DNA of 64,000 bases from Photobacterium kishitanii (GCF_003026355.1 NZ_PYON01000002.1:186001-250000), one strand, 5' to 3'. Shown: positions 1 through 8,351, counted from the stretch's first letter. Numbers and translations are program-made. The notes: a model not told the origin generated them from the letters alone.

Positions 1-699
1 TATCGAAATAGTGTGGCGACTGACGCGATAATGGTCAGAATAAAAGTACTTTGTTATTGAAATCTAGTGGCGCTGTTATTAGCGTTGTAGCATTTTCAAT
101 TACAAGCTACTGGGACTACCTGAACTGGCATCATCATTACAAGTCATGAACAAGCGTGTTGTTCTTCTTGCTAGGTTAGGCTTGGCTTTGGTTATTGCGT
201 TGTCGCATACTTTATTGAGACTAAAAATAGCCTTCGAGTATAATGCTGCGAGAGTTGTCATTGCCATTTCCATTAAAGGTCGTGCTATTACAGCAAGCAC
301 AGTATGACAGGGAATAAGAATGCCCGATGCAATCTCAATCTACACCTCAAACCAATAATTGGGTGCGTTGCGATTAGACAATTGAATCGTTTTTAGCGCA
401 AACAAAAAAGATTTATCGTTATGATGAAATATAATTGTTACGATTACAGCAGAGGATTAGCATTAAGAGAGTAAGCACAATAATTGCGTATTTAGTGACA
501 GTTATGCTTAATTAACTAACGACTAGATAATTAAATCATTGATGTGAAAATAAGATTTTTCATTGGATAAACCAGTGAAGTGAATAGTATGTAATTATAA
601 TATGTAGTTGAGAATAGTGTATTTTAGGCACTTATTCTCTTTATAAATATGAGATTGTTAATTTAGAACCATATTGGTTCAGATTTTAAGGAGTATTCA
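1..699. other. Intergenic stretch at the left edge, no convincing gene
   Basis: No reading frame here looks like a conserved protein. A 53-codon plus-strand frame (146-307) starts with a basic then hydrophobic stretch like a membrane-protein N-terminus, but it has no clear ribosome binding site. A 66-codon minus frame overlaps it. Either could be the relic of a decayed gene. The last 200 bases are very A+T-rich and probably carry the promoter of the DUF808 gene that follows. Confidence 0.5.
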
Positions 700-1611
700 G
701 TGGCAGGTGCAAGTTTATTAACATTGCTTGATGATATAGCAACCGTACTTGATGACGTTGCATTGATGACCAAAGTGGCAGCACGCAAAACTGCTGGTGT
801 ACTTGGCGATGATCTGGCATTAAATGCTCAACAAGTCTCAGGAGTACGTGCTGAGCGTGAACTACCTGTAGTGTGGGGAGTCGCTAAAGGCTCTTTTAAA
901 AATAAACTAATATTAGTGCCAGCGGCATTATTAATCAGTGCAGTTGCGCCATGGTTAATTATGCCGATGTTATTACTTGGTGGTTTATTTCTGTGTTTTG
1001 AAGGCGTAGAAAAAATAGCAGAGAAACTGTTTCATCATTCGCAAGATAGTGATCACGATGCTCAAATAATACCAGATGATGTCGATATAGTTGCTTATGA
1101 GAAAGAAAAAATTAAAGGCGCAATAAGAACCGATTTTGTTCTATCTGCTGAAATTATCGTGATTGCGTTAGGCACAGTACAAGATCATCCCTTTTTGACG
1201 CAAGCGATTGTTGTGAGTGTCATTGCGGCAGTAATGACAGCAGGTGTTTATGGTATTGTTGCGGGCATAGTGAAACTTGATGATGCAGGGTTATACCTTG
1301 TTAATCATAGCAAAGGCGCTGGTTTTAAACGTAGTTTTGGTTCACTACTGGTGAATGTTGCTCCTTATTTAATGAAGGCATTGGCAGTAGTAGGTACTAT
1401 CGCGATGTTTTTAGTTGGGGGCGGGATTGTTGTCCATAGTATTCCACACGTACATGTTGTGGTTGAGCATCTAGCCCAGCTAATCTCTTTTCCTGGTGCT
1501 CATGCTATTGTGCCACCACTATTGAATGGTGTTGTCGGTATTCTTGCTGGAATAGTAGTGCTGGTGGTTGTTAGTTTGATTAATAAAATACGCGGCAAAT
1601 CAGCACATTAA
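700..1611 (+). CDS. YedI-like DUF808 inner-membrane protein
   Basis: This 303-residue polytopic inner-membrane protein belongs to the DUF808 (YedI) family, whose biochemical role is unknown. The family signature is the N-terminal segment with SLLTLLDDIAT and the KTAGVLGDDLA motif (about residues 5-40). Hydrophobic segments follow near residues 75-100, 150-195, 225-250 and 270-297, and the C-terminus is basic. The start is a GTG, chosen because AAGGAG lies 7 bases upstream and the frame opens directly into the conserved N-terminus. It stands alone and ends at a bidirectional hairpin shared with the convergent porin gene. The family assignment is strong; no function can be stated. Confidence 0.9.
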   Translation: MAGASLLTLLDDIATVLDDVALMTKVAARKTAGVLGDDLALNAQQVSGVRAERELPVVWGVAKGSFKNKLILVPAALLISAVAPWLIMPMLLLGGLFLCFEGVEKIAEKLFHHSQDSDHDAQIIPDDVDIVAYEKEKIKGAIRTDFVLSAEIIVIALGTVQDHPFLTQAIVVSVIAAVMTAGVYGIVAGIVKLDDAGLYLVNHSKGAGFKRSFGSLLVNVAPYLMKALAVVGTIAMFLVGGGIVVHSIPHVHVVVEHLAQLISFPGAHAIVPPLLNGVVGILAGIVVLVVVSLINKIRGKSAH

Positions 1612-1654
1612 TTACTTCTTTTAGTTGCTGTAAATCATCGTTGTATAAAATTGG

Positions 1655-1689
1655 AAATGCCAGTGGTATGACTATCACTGGCATTTTTT
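1655..1689. terminator. Bidirectional rho-independent terminator
   Basis: An 11-bp perfect stem (AAATGCCAGTG with CACTGGCATTT) encloses a 10-base loop and ends in a T-run. It lies between the convergent DUF808 gene and the KdgM-like porin gene, so it probably serves both. Confidence 0.85.
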
Positions 1690-1706
1690 ATGGCTATTTT
1701 ATGCTA

Positions 1707-2435
1707 TTACCACGTGTATTTAATACCCATACGGTAACGAGTTTGGCGGTTATCGGTATAGCGGCTTTGACTCACATTACCCACTTCTACGAATGGACGC
1801 CACATTGTACCTTCAGCTGTTTTGTAGGTGTACATTAAACGGAAGTTATGTAGGTAGTTAGTATCTTTATTATCAAATTGTGGTAGGGCGTCACCTTCCA
1901 TTTCTTGCCAAATTTGGAATTCATATTGGAAGTCCCAATTATTAGTATTGTAGCCTAGCCAGAAATCAACTTCTTGAATTTTAGAGATATAATTTACCTT
2001 ATTAAGGTTTGTTTGGTTGTAATCCCAGAACTTCCACTTATAACGACCTTGAACGCGAATACCATTATCAAAGCGGTAATTTAAACGCGCGTAAGGCACA
2101 TAGACTAAACCTTGTGATGTAAAGTCGAGTGAGAGACCGCCAATACCCATGATATTGTCAGTTAACTTTTTGTAGTAATACGCTGAAAACTCAGAGCCAT
2201 TCATGGTCATACCATCAAACATGGTATTGAGTTGATCGTTGTTATAACGTGCGTCTAATTCAAAACCAATATTCTTACCCGTATCTAAAAAGGCTTTAAT
2301 ACGATCGCCATGTCGTTGGGTACCATCACGATATTCATGGCGGTATTCAATCGTGGTTTTGTAATCATTGGCATAGCTAAAACTTGTCGCAGACAAAAGA
2401 GTGGTCGCAAGGATTACTTTAGTAACAGTGTTCAT
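1707..2435 (-). CDS. KdgM-like oligosaccharide-specific outer-membrane porin
   Basis: This is a 242-residue outer-membrane beta-barrel of the KdgM (oligogalacturonate-specific, monomeric) porin family. A Sec signal peptide ends near residue 22 (SFSYA-ND). Alternating aromatic/polar strands such as EYRHEYRDG and the C-terminal MGIKYTW end follow. KdgM relatives pass acidic oligosaccharides. Here the neighbours are a sulfatase, a GalNAc-type PTS, kduI/kduD and a GH105 hydrolase, so the likely cargo is unsaturated glycosaminoglycan oligosaccharides rather than pectin fragments. The gene is downstream of the sulfatase on the same strand, separated by 105 bases containing a strong hairpin. They are probably one transcription unit with reduced or separately stabilised porin message. 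The cargo is inferred. Confidence 0.85.
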   Translation of the reverse strand: MNTVTKVILATTLLSATSFSYANDYKTTIEYRHEYRDGTQRHGDRIKAFLDTGKNIGFELDARYNNDQLNTMFDGMTMNGSEFSAYYYKKLTDNIMGIGGLSLDFTSQGLVYVPYARLNYRFDNGIRVQGRYKWKFWDYNQTNLNKVNYISKIQEVDFWLGYNTNNWDFQYEFQIWQEMEGDALPQFDNKDTNYLHNFRLMYTYKTAEGTMWRPFVEVGNVSQSRYTDNRQTRYRMGIKYTW

Positions 2436-2465
2436 TGATTGTCCTTAATTATAATGAGTGTTGTT

Positions 2466-2494
2466 ACGCTTGCTCTATCACAAAGAGCAAGCGT
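2466..2494 (-). other. Intercistronic hairpin between sulfatase and porin genes
   Basis: An 11-bp perfect inverted repeat (ACGCTTGCTCT / AGAGCAAGCGT) encloses a 7-base loop. There is no long U-run in the minus-strand direction, so it is more likely a partial terminator or RNA processing/stability element than a full stop. Confidence 0.65.
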
Positions 2495-2540
2495 TAATTG
2501 TTGTCGTTACAGGTATCGCAAATAATCGTTTTGGCTAATG

Positions 2541-4094
2541 CTATAAATAGGCATTGGCACTATGTGCTGGTACGGTTGTTGGGCGCCAAGGATCACCGGT
2601 ATGTTCAAGCCATGGAATTAATTCTTCAGTAATTAATTTTTCAATAAGCATTGGGTTCGTGGCGGCAATATTGTCCATTTGATAAGGATCTATCTGATTG
2701 TCATGCAGCACATAAGTGAGTGGCTTCCCAATTTTTCGATCAATCATTAAGGTATAACGCTGGGATCGGATTCCACGGCGGCCATATGATTGACCGCCAT
2801 AAGGCATGAAAGTATAAAATTGTGATGTTGGCTGAATGTCACCATCAATACCGCGTAAAGTATTGGCAAAGTTCGTTCCTTCAACGGTATCTGGAATCAG
2901 ATCCTCCATGCCCATTAAACCAAGCATGGTTGGGTAAATGTCTGGAGCGGAGAACAGTAGGTCATTCTGCTGTGGGTTAAGCTTGCCCGGCCAACGGAAG
3001 ATCATTGGAATACGCATCGCTTCGTCATAATGAACATTTTTGGTTGGGTTACCGTTAGATCCCATACAACAACCGTGATCTGAGAAAAACACTACGAGGG
3101 TATCTTCAGTAAGATTGAGACGATCTAATTCATCAACAATGCGTCCGAATTGCTCATCAACACCATTAACCATCGCCATATATTCTTTGAAAAATTGCGG
3201 CCCATAACCTTCTTGGTAGGCTTTATCCCATTGTACATTTGGGCGGGTATTTAATTGTTGTGACGTTTTACCACTGAAACGATCTAAGTATTTTTGCGGA
3301 ACTTCGTCGTAAGGCGAGTGAGGTGGATTCATTGATACTACAAGAGTAAATGGTTGATCTTGTTTACGATATTGCCCATTTTCATTACGTAAGTATTTAA
3401 TCGCAATGTCAGCTTCGTGCTCTGGACTCCATTGATTAATACGTAGCGGTTTATCGCGAGTTGTATCATTAGTCCAATACATTGGCGTCATATGCTTGTC
3501 ATAGGTGCCATAGGCATACCAGAAATCAAACCCATGGCGACGATCTGGTGCTGTCCAGTCATTCCAATAACGGCCTTCTGCGGGATTATTATAACTGGGC
3601 ACAAAAGGGGCTTGTGGCGCATCGAGGTGCCATTTACCGATATAACCCATGCTATAGCCTTGTTTTTTTAGAACATCAGACCATGTTAGGGTGCTTTTTT
3701 TTAGTTCAATTCCAAAATCTTTACCGCCAAATTGACCTTCAACACCAGTATGGCTGTTTCCCTGAATACCGTTGCGATAAGGATATTGTCCGGTCATTAA
3801 CATGCCACGGAAGGGAGTACATAGTGGAAAATTAGAGACCGCTTGACGTAATACTGCACTTTGACGAGCAAATTTATCAATATTAGGCGTCATTGATGGA
3901 TCTTGCTGCATAAAGCCTAATGCTTGAGCTCGAAATTCATCAGGAAAGATGATGACTAAATTCGGTTTTTTTAATGCTTTTTCTGAGCGTGTTTTTGAAG
4001 TCGTTGCAGCTTGGGCATAACCTGCAGATAAGGTTGCAGCAACAGCACCACTAGCAGCCATACCTTTCAGTAATCCTCGACGTGATATAGACAT
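2541..4094 (-). CDS. Tat-exported type I sulfatase, probably acting on a sulfated glycosaminoglycan
   Basis: This 517-residue S1-family sulfatase should remove sulfate esters from oligosaccharides in the periplasm. The N-terminus carries a twin-arginine signal (SISRRGLLKG) and an Ala-rich h-region ending at AQA near residue 29. The formylglycine signature CTPFR...TG sits at Cys92-Arg96, so activity requires maturation by an anaerobic sulfatase-maturing enzyme or FGE, neither of which is in this window. A metal-binding Asp52 and the SDHGCCMG loop are also visible. I chose ATG 4094 over the upstream TTG because AAGG lies 8 bases before it. It is transcribed divergently from agaR across a region with AgaR-like repeats and a CRP-like site. 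GalNAc 4- or 6-sulfate is the favoured substrate by context; the sequence alone does not fix the position specificity. Confidence 0.9.
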   Translation of the reverse strand: MSISRRGLLKGMAASGAVAATLSAGYAQAATTSKTRSEKALKKPNLVIIFPDEFRAQALGFMQQDPSMTPNIDKFARQSAVLRQAVSNFPLCTPFRGMLMTGQYPYRNGIQGNSHTGVEGQFGGKDFGIELKKSTLTWSDVLKKQGYSMGYIGKWHLDAPQAPFVPSYNNPAEGRYWNDWTAPDRRHGFDFWYAYGTYDKHMTPMYWTNDTTRDKPLRINQWSPEHEADIAIKYLRNENGQYRKQDQPFTLVVSMNPPHSPYDEVPQKYLDRFSGKTSQQLNTRPNVQWDKAYQEGYGPQFFKEYMAMVNGVDEQFGRIVDELDRLNLTEDTLVVFFSDHGCCMGSNGNPTKNVHYDEAMRIPMIFRWPGKLNPQQNDLLFSAPDIYPTMLGLMGMEDLIPDTVEGTNFANTLRGIDGDIQPTSQFYTFMPYGGQSYGRRGIRSQRYTLMIDRKIGKPLTYVLHDNQIDPYQMDNIAATNPMLIEKLITEELIPWLEHTGDPWRPTTVPAHSANAYL

Positions 4095-4183
4095 CAACAA
4101 ATCCTTATTAATTGAAAATATATATTATCTGAGCATGAGCTTTTGAATTGCTTCGGATCGTAAGGTAATGAAGGTGTTTTGGC

Positions 4184-4199
4184 TGTGTTATTGGTCACA
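4184..4199. promoter_or_regulatory. Candidate cAMP-CRP binding site
   Basis: The sequence TGTGTTATTGGTCACA matches the TGTGA-N6-TCACA consensus at nine of ten core positions. It lies 90 bases upstream of the sulfatase start, a position suited to class I activation of the leftward promoter. Confidence 0.6.
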
Positions 4200-4200
4200 C

Positions 4201-4215
4201 AAAAGAGATCGAAAG
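4201..4215. promoter_or_regulatory. Candidate AgaR box 1 (two phased repeats)
   Basis: AAAAGAGATC followed by GAAAG gives two copies of the RAAAG element exactly 10 bases apart, abutting the CRP-like site. DeoR-family AgaR proteins are known to bind A/G-rich direct repeats of this kind. Confidence 0.5.
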
Positions 4216-4332
4216 TAAAATAATGTAATTATTTGCGGTTTGGCTGTAAATCTGAGAGATATGAAATGATATTTTATAAATCTAAGCTATGAATAGTTGG
4301 TTTATTTACTTTCGTTCTATATGATAGAAGGA

Positions 4333-4352
4333 CTTACGTAACCTTACGTAAC
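4333..4352. repeat. Perfect 10-bp tandem duplication CTTACGTAAC x2
   Basis: Two adjacent identical copies of CTTACGTAAC each contain the palindrome TTACGTAA. The 10-bp period equals that of the flanking GAAAG array, so both faces fall on the same side of the helix. The cognate protein is unknown. Confidence 0.6.
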
Positions 4353-4360
4353 ATTTTAGT

Positions 4361-4395
4361 GAAAGATATCGAAAGAATGTGAAAGAGATCAAAAG
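4361..4395. promoter_or_regulatory. Candidate AgaR operator array (four phased repeats)
   Basis: GAAAG occurs at 4361, 4371 and 4381, followed by AAAAG at 4391, each exactly 10 bases after the last. Helical phasing of a purine-rich pentamer is characteristic of DeoR/AgaR-type operators. It sits about 100 bases before the agaR start. Confidence 0.65.
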
Positions 4396-4444
4396 TTTTG
4401 TCTTGTCGCATTGTGGCTTTGTTTTTTAAGTGTAAGATTATTTC

Positions 4445-4459
4445 GAAATCAAATGAAAG
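4445..4459. promoter_or_regulatory. Candidate AgaR box 3 near the agaR start
   Basis: GAAAT at 4445 and GAAAG at 4455 repeat the same 10-bp phasing immediately upstream of the agaR ribosome binding site. Occupancy here would autoregulate agaR. Confidence 0.45.
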
Positions 4460-4490
4460 AGATTTTATTTGATTTCACAAGGAGACAAAA

Positions 4491-5267
4491 GTGAAAAGTG
4501 CAATTGAAAGGCGAATGGAAATCGTCAATGTGGTTAATCTGGAAGGAAAAGCCCGTGTCGAAGATCTCGCTGAAAAATTTAATGTCTCAAGTGTCACCAT
4601 TCGCAGTGATCTGAGTTTCTTGGAAAAGAATGGTTATGTTGTGCGCTCTCATGGCGCCGCGATTCCTAACTCAGGTGTGATTGCGGAATTAACCATTCAT
4701 GAAAAGCGGCGGCACAACGCGGGTGTTAAATCACTCCTTGGCCAAGCAGCTGCCAAGCTTATTCATAATGGTGACACCGTGATTCTAGATTCGGGGACAA
4801 CAACACGCGAAATCGCAGCCAGCCTTAAAAGTATGGAAAATGTTGTTGTCATGACTAATGGTCTGGATGTGGCAATGGAGTTAGCTTCAGCACCTGGTGT
4901 TGAAGTGTTAATGTCTGGTGGCGTACTTCGTAAAGAAGCGTTATCTTTTTCAGGCTCACAAGCCGAAGCTGGCCTAAAGAACTTTCGTTTTGATAAAGTT
5001 TTTCTAGGTGTTGATGGTTTCGATTTACGAGCAGGTATCACAACACACAGTGAACAAGAAGCAAGTCTGAATCGTTTAATGTGTGAAATTTCTGAACAGG
5101 TTATTGCGGTTGCAGACTCTACTAAATTTGGTAAACGTAGCTGCCACATGATTCGTGAGTTCGGAAACATTGATATCTTAGTAACGGATGCAGGTATTCC
5201 TGAAGATTATTTAGCTGGTCTTCGAGAAATGAAAGTTGAAGTTATTATTGTAGAAAAAGAGCACTGA
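4491..5267 (+). CDS. agaR: DeoR-family transcriptional repressor AgaR
   Basis: This 258-residue regulator carries an N-terminal DeoR winged helix-turn-helix (about residues 6-58, with VEDLAEKFNVSSVTIRSDL) and a C-terminal DeoR sensor domain (about 75-235). The sensor has the phosphosugar-binding motifs DSGTTT and GVDGFD. AgaR is known in enterobacteria to repress GalNAc/galactosamine genes through purine-rich repeats, and such repeats lie just upstream. The start is GTG with GGAG spaced 6 bases. It is the first gene of the rightward aga/kdu cluster. A 15-bp stem separates it from the next gene, so it may be translated at a different level from the enzymes. An amino-sugar phosphate is the likely inducer. 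Confidence 0.9.
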   Translation: MKSAIERRMEIVNVVNLEGKARVEDLAEKFNVSSVTIRSDLSFLEKNGYVVRSHGAAIPNSGVIAELTIHEKRRHNAGVKSLLGQAAAKLIHNGDTVILDSGTTTREIAASLKSMENVVVMTNGLDVAMELASAPGVEVLMSGGVLRKEALSFSGSQAEAGLKNFRFDKVFLGVDGFDLRAGITTHSEQEASLNRLMCEISEQVIAVADSTKFGKRSCHMIREFGNIDILVTDAGIPEDYLAGLREMKVEVIIVEKEH

Positions 5268-5271
5268 CTTA

Positions 5272-5313
5272 TTAACTCCATAATCACATCAGAGACTATG
5301 ATTGTGGAGTTAA
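5272..5313 (+). promoter_or_regulatory. Hairpin covering the kbaZ ribosome binding site
   Basis: A 15-bp stem (5272-5286 with 5299-5313, one G-U pair) has a 12-base loop. Its 3' arm contains the GGAG at 5306-5309 that serves the ATG at 5317. There is no U-run, so it is not a terminator. As RNA it would hide the Shine-Dalgarno sequence; as DNA it could be an operator palindrome. Confidence 0.6.
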
Positions 5314-5316
5314 TTA

Positions 5317-6612
5317 ATGAATACGCTACAAACTCTCGTTCAACGCCATAAAGCAGGCGCTAACAATGGTATTTATGCTGTTTGCTCTGCACATCCGCTG
5401 GTAATCGAAGCAGCATTTTCTCAGGCGTTGGATGACAATTCAGTTTTATTAATAGAAGCAACGTCAAATCAAGTGGATCAATTTGGTGGTTACACTGGAA
5501 TGACACCGATTGATTTTCGTGAGTTTGTATTAGCAAAGGCTGAACAATTTAATTTTCCTACCGACAATCTTATTCTAGGTGGTGATCATTTAGGCCCTAA
5601 TCGTTGGCAGCATCTTCTTGCTGAAGAAGCAATGTTGCATGCCGATGATTTAATTGCAGCTTATGTTGCTGCTGGCTTTAAAAAAATTCACTTAGATTGC
5701 AGTATGTCCTGCGCCGATGATCCTATCCCATTATCTGATGAAATTGTAGCTAACCGTGCAGCTCGTTTAGGTGCTATTGCTGAAAAAACCGCGATAGCAA
5801 CTTTTGGCTATAGCGATTTAGTGTACGTCATTGGAACTGAAGTTCCTGTTCCTGGTGGTGCCGCTGAAACGTTAAATACGATTGAAGTTACTTCACCGCA
5901 AGCAGCAATGAAAACAATCGAAACCCATCGTTGTGCATTTGCCGCCGCAAATATCGCAGATTGTTGGACGCGAGTCATTGGTCTTGTGGTTCAACCTGGG
6001 GTTGAGTTTGATCACACTGGTGTTATTGATTATTGCTCAGAAAAAGCTAATGCATTAAGTGGTGTCATTGATAATTTTCCTCATATGGTGTTTGAAGCCC
6101 ATTCGACTGATTACCAAACTCATGCGGCTTATCGTCAATTAGTTCGTGATCATTTCGCTATTTTGAAAGTCGGTCCTGCACTGACATTTGCGATGCGTGA
6201 AGCGCTATTCAATTTATGTGAAATTGAAGCTGAGATTATACCTAAAGCGCATTGTTCTAATTTACGTGAGCGTATTGAAGCGCAAATGTGTGAAGCCCCA
6301 CAGCATTGGCAAAAATATTATCACGGTAATGAGGCTGAACAACGTTTTTCACGCTGTTTTAGTTTCAGTGATCGTATGCGTTATTACTGGCCTGATAGTG
6401 TTATTAATCAGGCTCAAGAAACGTTATTTAGAAATTTATCTCGGGTTGATATTCCATTACCCCTTCTTAGTCAATATATGCCACAACAATTCCAACATCT
6501 GCGTGAAGGTTTGATTACAGCAGACCCTAAAGCATTGGTATTAGACACTATTCGTCAAGTTTTACGTGCTTATTCTCAAGCGTGTACTGAAAAATTAATC
6601 GCAGAGGTTTAA
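5317..6612 (+). CDS. kbaZ: Tagatose-1,6-bisphosphate aldolase non-catalytic subunit (KbaZ/GatZ)
   Basis: This 431-residue protein belongs to the GatZ/KbaZ family, the chaperone-like subunit needed for full activity and stability of class II tagatose-bisphosphate aldolase. Full-length family features are visible: the N-terminal [11 protein letters not shown] motif, [24 protein letters not shown] and the [10 protein letters not shown] segment. The catalytic partner (KbaY/GatY) and a tagatose-6-P kinase are not in the window and would have to lie elsewhere. The gene opens the run of catabolic genes, with AgaS starting 4 bases after its stop. Its ribosome binding site is buried in a hairpin. The family match is strong; the pathway role follows from AgaS and the PTS next door. 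Confidence 0.92.
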   Translation: MNTLQTLVQRHKAGANNGIYAVCSAHPLVIEAAFSQALDDNSVLLIEATSNQVDQFGGYTGMTPIDFREFVLAKAEQFNFPTDNLILGGDHLGPNRWQHLLAEEAMLHADDLIAAYVAAGFKKIHLDCSMSCADDPIPLSDEIVANRAARLGAIAEKTAIATFGYSDLVYVIGTEVPVPGGAAETLNTIEVTSPQAAMKTIETHRCAFAAANIADCWTRVIGLVVQPGVEFDHTGVIDYCSEKANALSGVIDNFPHMVFEAHSTDYQTHAAYRQLVRDHFAILKVGPALTFAMREALFNLCEIEAEIIPKAHCSNLRERIEAQMCEAPQHWQKYYHGNEAEQRFSRCFSFSDRMRYYWPDSVINQAQETLFRNLSRVDIPLPLLSQYMPQQFQHLREGLITADPKALVLDTIRQVLRAYSQACTEKLIAEV

Positions 6613-6616
6613 ATAT

Positions 6617-7789
6617 ATGGAACAGTATTTAGGTTATTCAGAAGCAGAACTACAACGCTTATCGGGTTATTGGACAGCGAAAGAAATCAATCAACAACCA
6701 GATTGCTGGGCACAAACGGCAGCAATTACACGTGAGTGTGAAGCTCAAATTAAACGCTTTATGGATAATGTTTATAGTCACTCAAACTTGCGTATTGTTT
6801 TGACTGGTGCTGGTACATCTGCCTTCGCTGGACGTGCATTAGCTCTAGGGCTTTCGCAGCGTTTACAACGTCGAATTGAAGCTATTTCAACCACTGATAT
6901 TGTGTCAAACCCTAACCAGTGCTTTGCCGAAAATATTCCAACATTGCTAGTGTCGTTTGCGCGTTCTGGTAACAGTCCTGAAAGTGTGGCTGCGGTTGAA
7001 TTAGCTAATCAAACATTAACTCAGTGTTTTCATTTGGTGTTGACCTGTAATGCTGACGGTAAGTTGTACAAATGTTGCAATAAAGATAAGCAATCACTTG
7101 CACTTTTAATGCCTGCGGAAACGAATGATCAATCTTTTGCCATGACATCAAGCTTTTCATCAATGATGCTAGCTGCTTTTTCGATATTAATGTATGGGAA
7201 CGATTACACGAAAGATATCGAAAGCATTTGTAAGTGTTCTGTGGGTTTGATCAAAGATTTAAACGCACAAATAAAGGATACTGCTAACCAGGAACTAGAG
7301 CGGGTTATTTATTTAGGCAGTGGTGGTTTACAAGGTTTAGCTCAAGAATCTGCATTGAAATTACTTGAGTTAACTGCCGGTAAAGTTGTAGCGACTTACG
7401 ACTCACCATTAGGGTTCCGCCATGGGCCAAAATCAATTGTAAATCAAGAGACTATGATTGTGGTGTTTATCAGTAATGATCCATACACCCGTAAATATGA
7501 CCTTGATTTATTAGCTGAAATTTGTCGCGATAACATTGCTGCTCGAGTAGTAGCGATTACGGCACAAGCGGATGAGATTGAAACGCGCGCTGATGTTATT
7601 TGCGTTCCAGGCATGGAAGCTGCGACGGATGTTGAATTACTTTTCCCTTATATGTTGTATGCACAAATGTACTCTTTTCATCGTGCATTAGCGTTAGGGA
7701 ATACACCTGATAACCCATGTCCTACTGGTGAAGTTAACCGTGTAGTGCAAGGGGTAACTATCCATAAATTACATAACAATTTTAAATAA
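6617..7789 (+). CDS. agaS: AgaS-type galactosamine-6-phosphate deaminase/isomerase
   Basis: This 390-residue sugar isomerase has two SIS domains. The first is around residues 55-200 (VLTGAGTSAFAGRAL, SFARSGNSPES) and the second around 220-370 (YLGSGGLQGLAQESALK, the SPLGFRHGPKS loop). AgaS is known to convert galactosamine-6-P to tagatose-6-P with release of ammonia. It follows kbaZ by 4 bases and precedes the PTS genes by 20, so it is clearly co-transcribed. It acts in the cytoplasm on the product of the deacetylase encoded five genes downstream. Confidence 0.92.
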   Translation: MEQYLGYSEAELQRLSGYWTAKEINQQPDCWAQTAAITRECEAQIKRFMDNVYSHSNLRIVLTGAGTSAFAGRALALGLSQRLQRRIEAISTTDIVSNPNQCFAENIPTLLVSFARSGNSPESVAAVELANQTLTQCFHLVLTCNADGKLYKCCNKDKQSLALLMPAETNDQSFAMTSSFSSMMLAAFSILMYGNDYTKDIESICKCSVGLIKDLNAQIKDTANQELERVIYLGSGGLQGLAQESALKLLELTAGKVVATYDSPLGFRHGPKSIVNQETMIVVFISNDPYTRKYDLDLLAEICRDNIAARVVAITAQADEIETRADVICVPGMEAATDVELLFPYMLYAQMYSFHRALALGNTPDNPCPTGEVNRVVQGVTIHKLHNNFK

Positions 7790-7809
7790 TTACGAAAGGT
7801 AGAACAATC

Positions 7810-8310
7810 ATGACAACGCCAAACATTGTATGGACACGAATTGATGAACGTTTGTTACATGGTCAAATTCGTATTACTTGGGGTAAACACTCAGGCGCTA
7901 ACCTTATTTTAGTCGCTAATGATGACGCTGCTGAAGGCCCTAATGCAGCTTTTATGCAAGCAGGTATGAAGGCATCTGCGGGCGGGGAATATGCAGTACG
8001 TTTTTTCTCAATCCAAAAAACAATTGATGTGATTAGCAAAGCATCACCCCAACAAAAGGTCTTTATTCTGTGTAATAACCCAACGGATGTTGCACGTTTA
8101 GTCGAAGGCGGCGTACCAATTACTCATTGTAATGTCGGTAATATGCATTATCACGAAGGTAAGCGTCAGATTAATAAAACAGTTTCTGTTGATGCAAAAG
8201 ATATTGACGCTTTTGAGCGTATGGTAGCAAAAGGAGTGACTTGTACGATTCAAAACACTCCAGATCAAAAACCAATCAATGTACTTGAACTGGCTACAAG
8301 CGCCGCTTAA
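7810..8310 (+). CDS. agaV: PTS EIIB component, mannose family, GalNAc type
   Basis: This 166-residue soluble EIIB of the mannose/sorbose PTS family transfers phosphate from EIIA to the incoming sugar. The phosphorylatable histidine is His17 in RIDERLLHGQI, the family signature. GAAAGG lies before the ATG. It belongs to the set IIB-IIC-IID-IIA encoded consecutively here. By sequence it is closest to AgaV/AgaB-like proteins; whether it handles free GalNAc or an unsaturated disaccharide cannot be read from this subunit. The gh105 and kdu genes in the same operon favour a disaccharide. Confidence 0.9.
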   Translation: MTTPNIVWTRIDERLLHGQIRITWGKHSGANLILVANDDAAEGPNAAFMQAGMKASAGGEYAVRFFSIQKTIDVISKASPQQKVFILCNNPTDVARLVEGGVPITHCNVGNMHYHEGKRQINKTVSVDAKDIDAFERMVAKGVTCTIQNTPDQKPINVLELATSAA

Positions 8311-8351
8311 TCGCGATAGTCAAACTCCAAACGTGTAAAAAGGAATAGATC

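Larger units (their letters stand above)
4095..4490. promoter_or_regulatory. Divergent regulatory region between sulfatase and agaR
   Basis: This 396-base A+T-rich region contains a CRP-like site, three clusters of GAAAG-type repeats spaced by exactly 10 bases, and a perfect 10-bp tandem duplication, all listed separately. The arrangement fits coordinated control of the leftward sulfatase/porin genes and the rightward aga/kdu operon by AgaR and catabolite status. Confidence 0.75.

Noticed and set aside
100..300. 66-codon minus-strand frame at the left edge
   Set aside because: No ribosome binding site and no recognisable protein pattern; it overlaps another equally weak frame on the plus strand.
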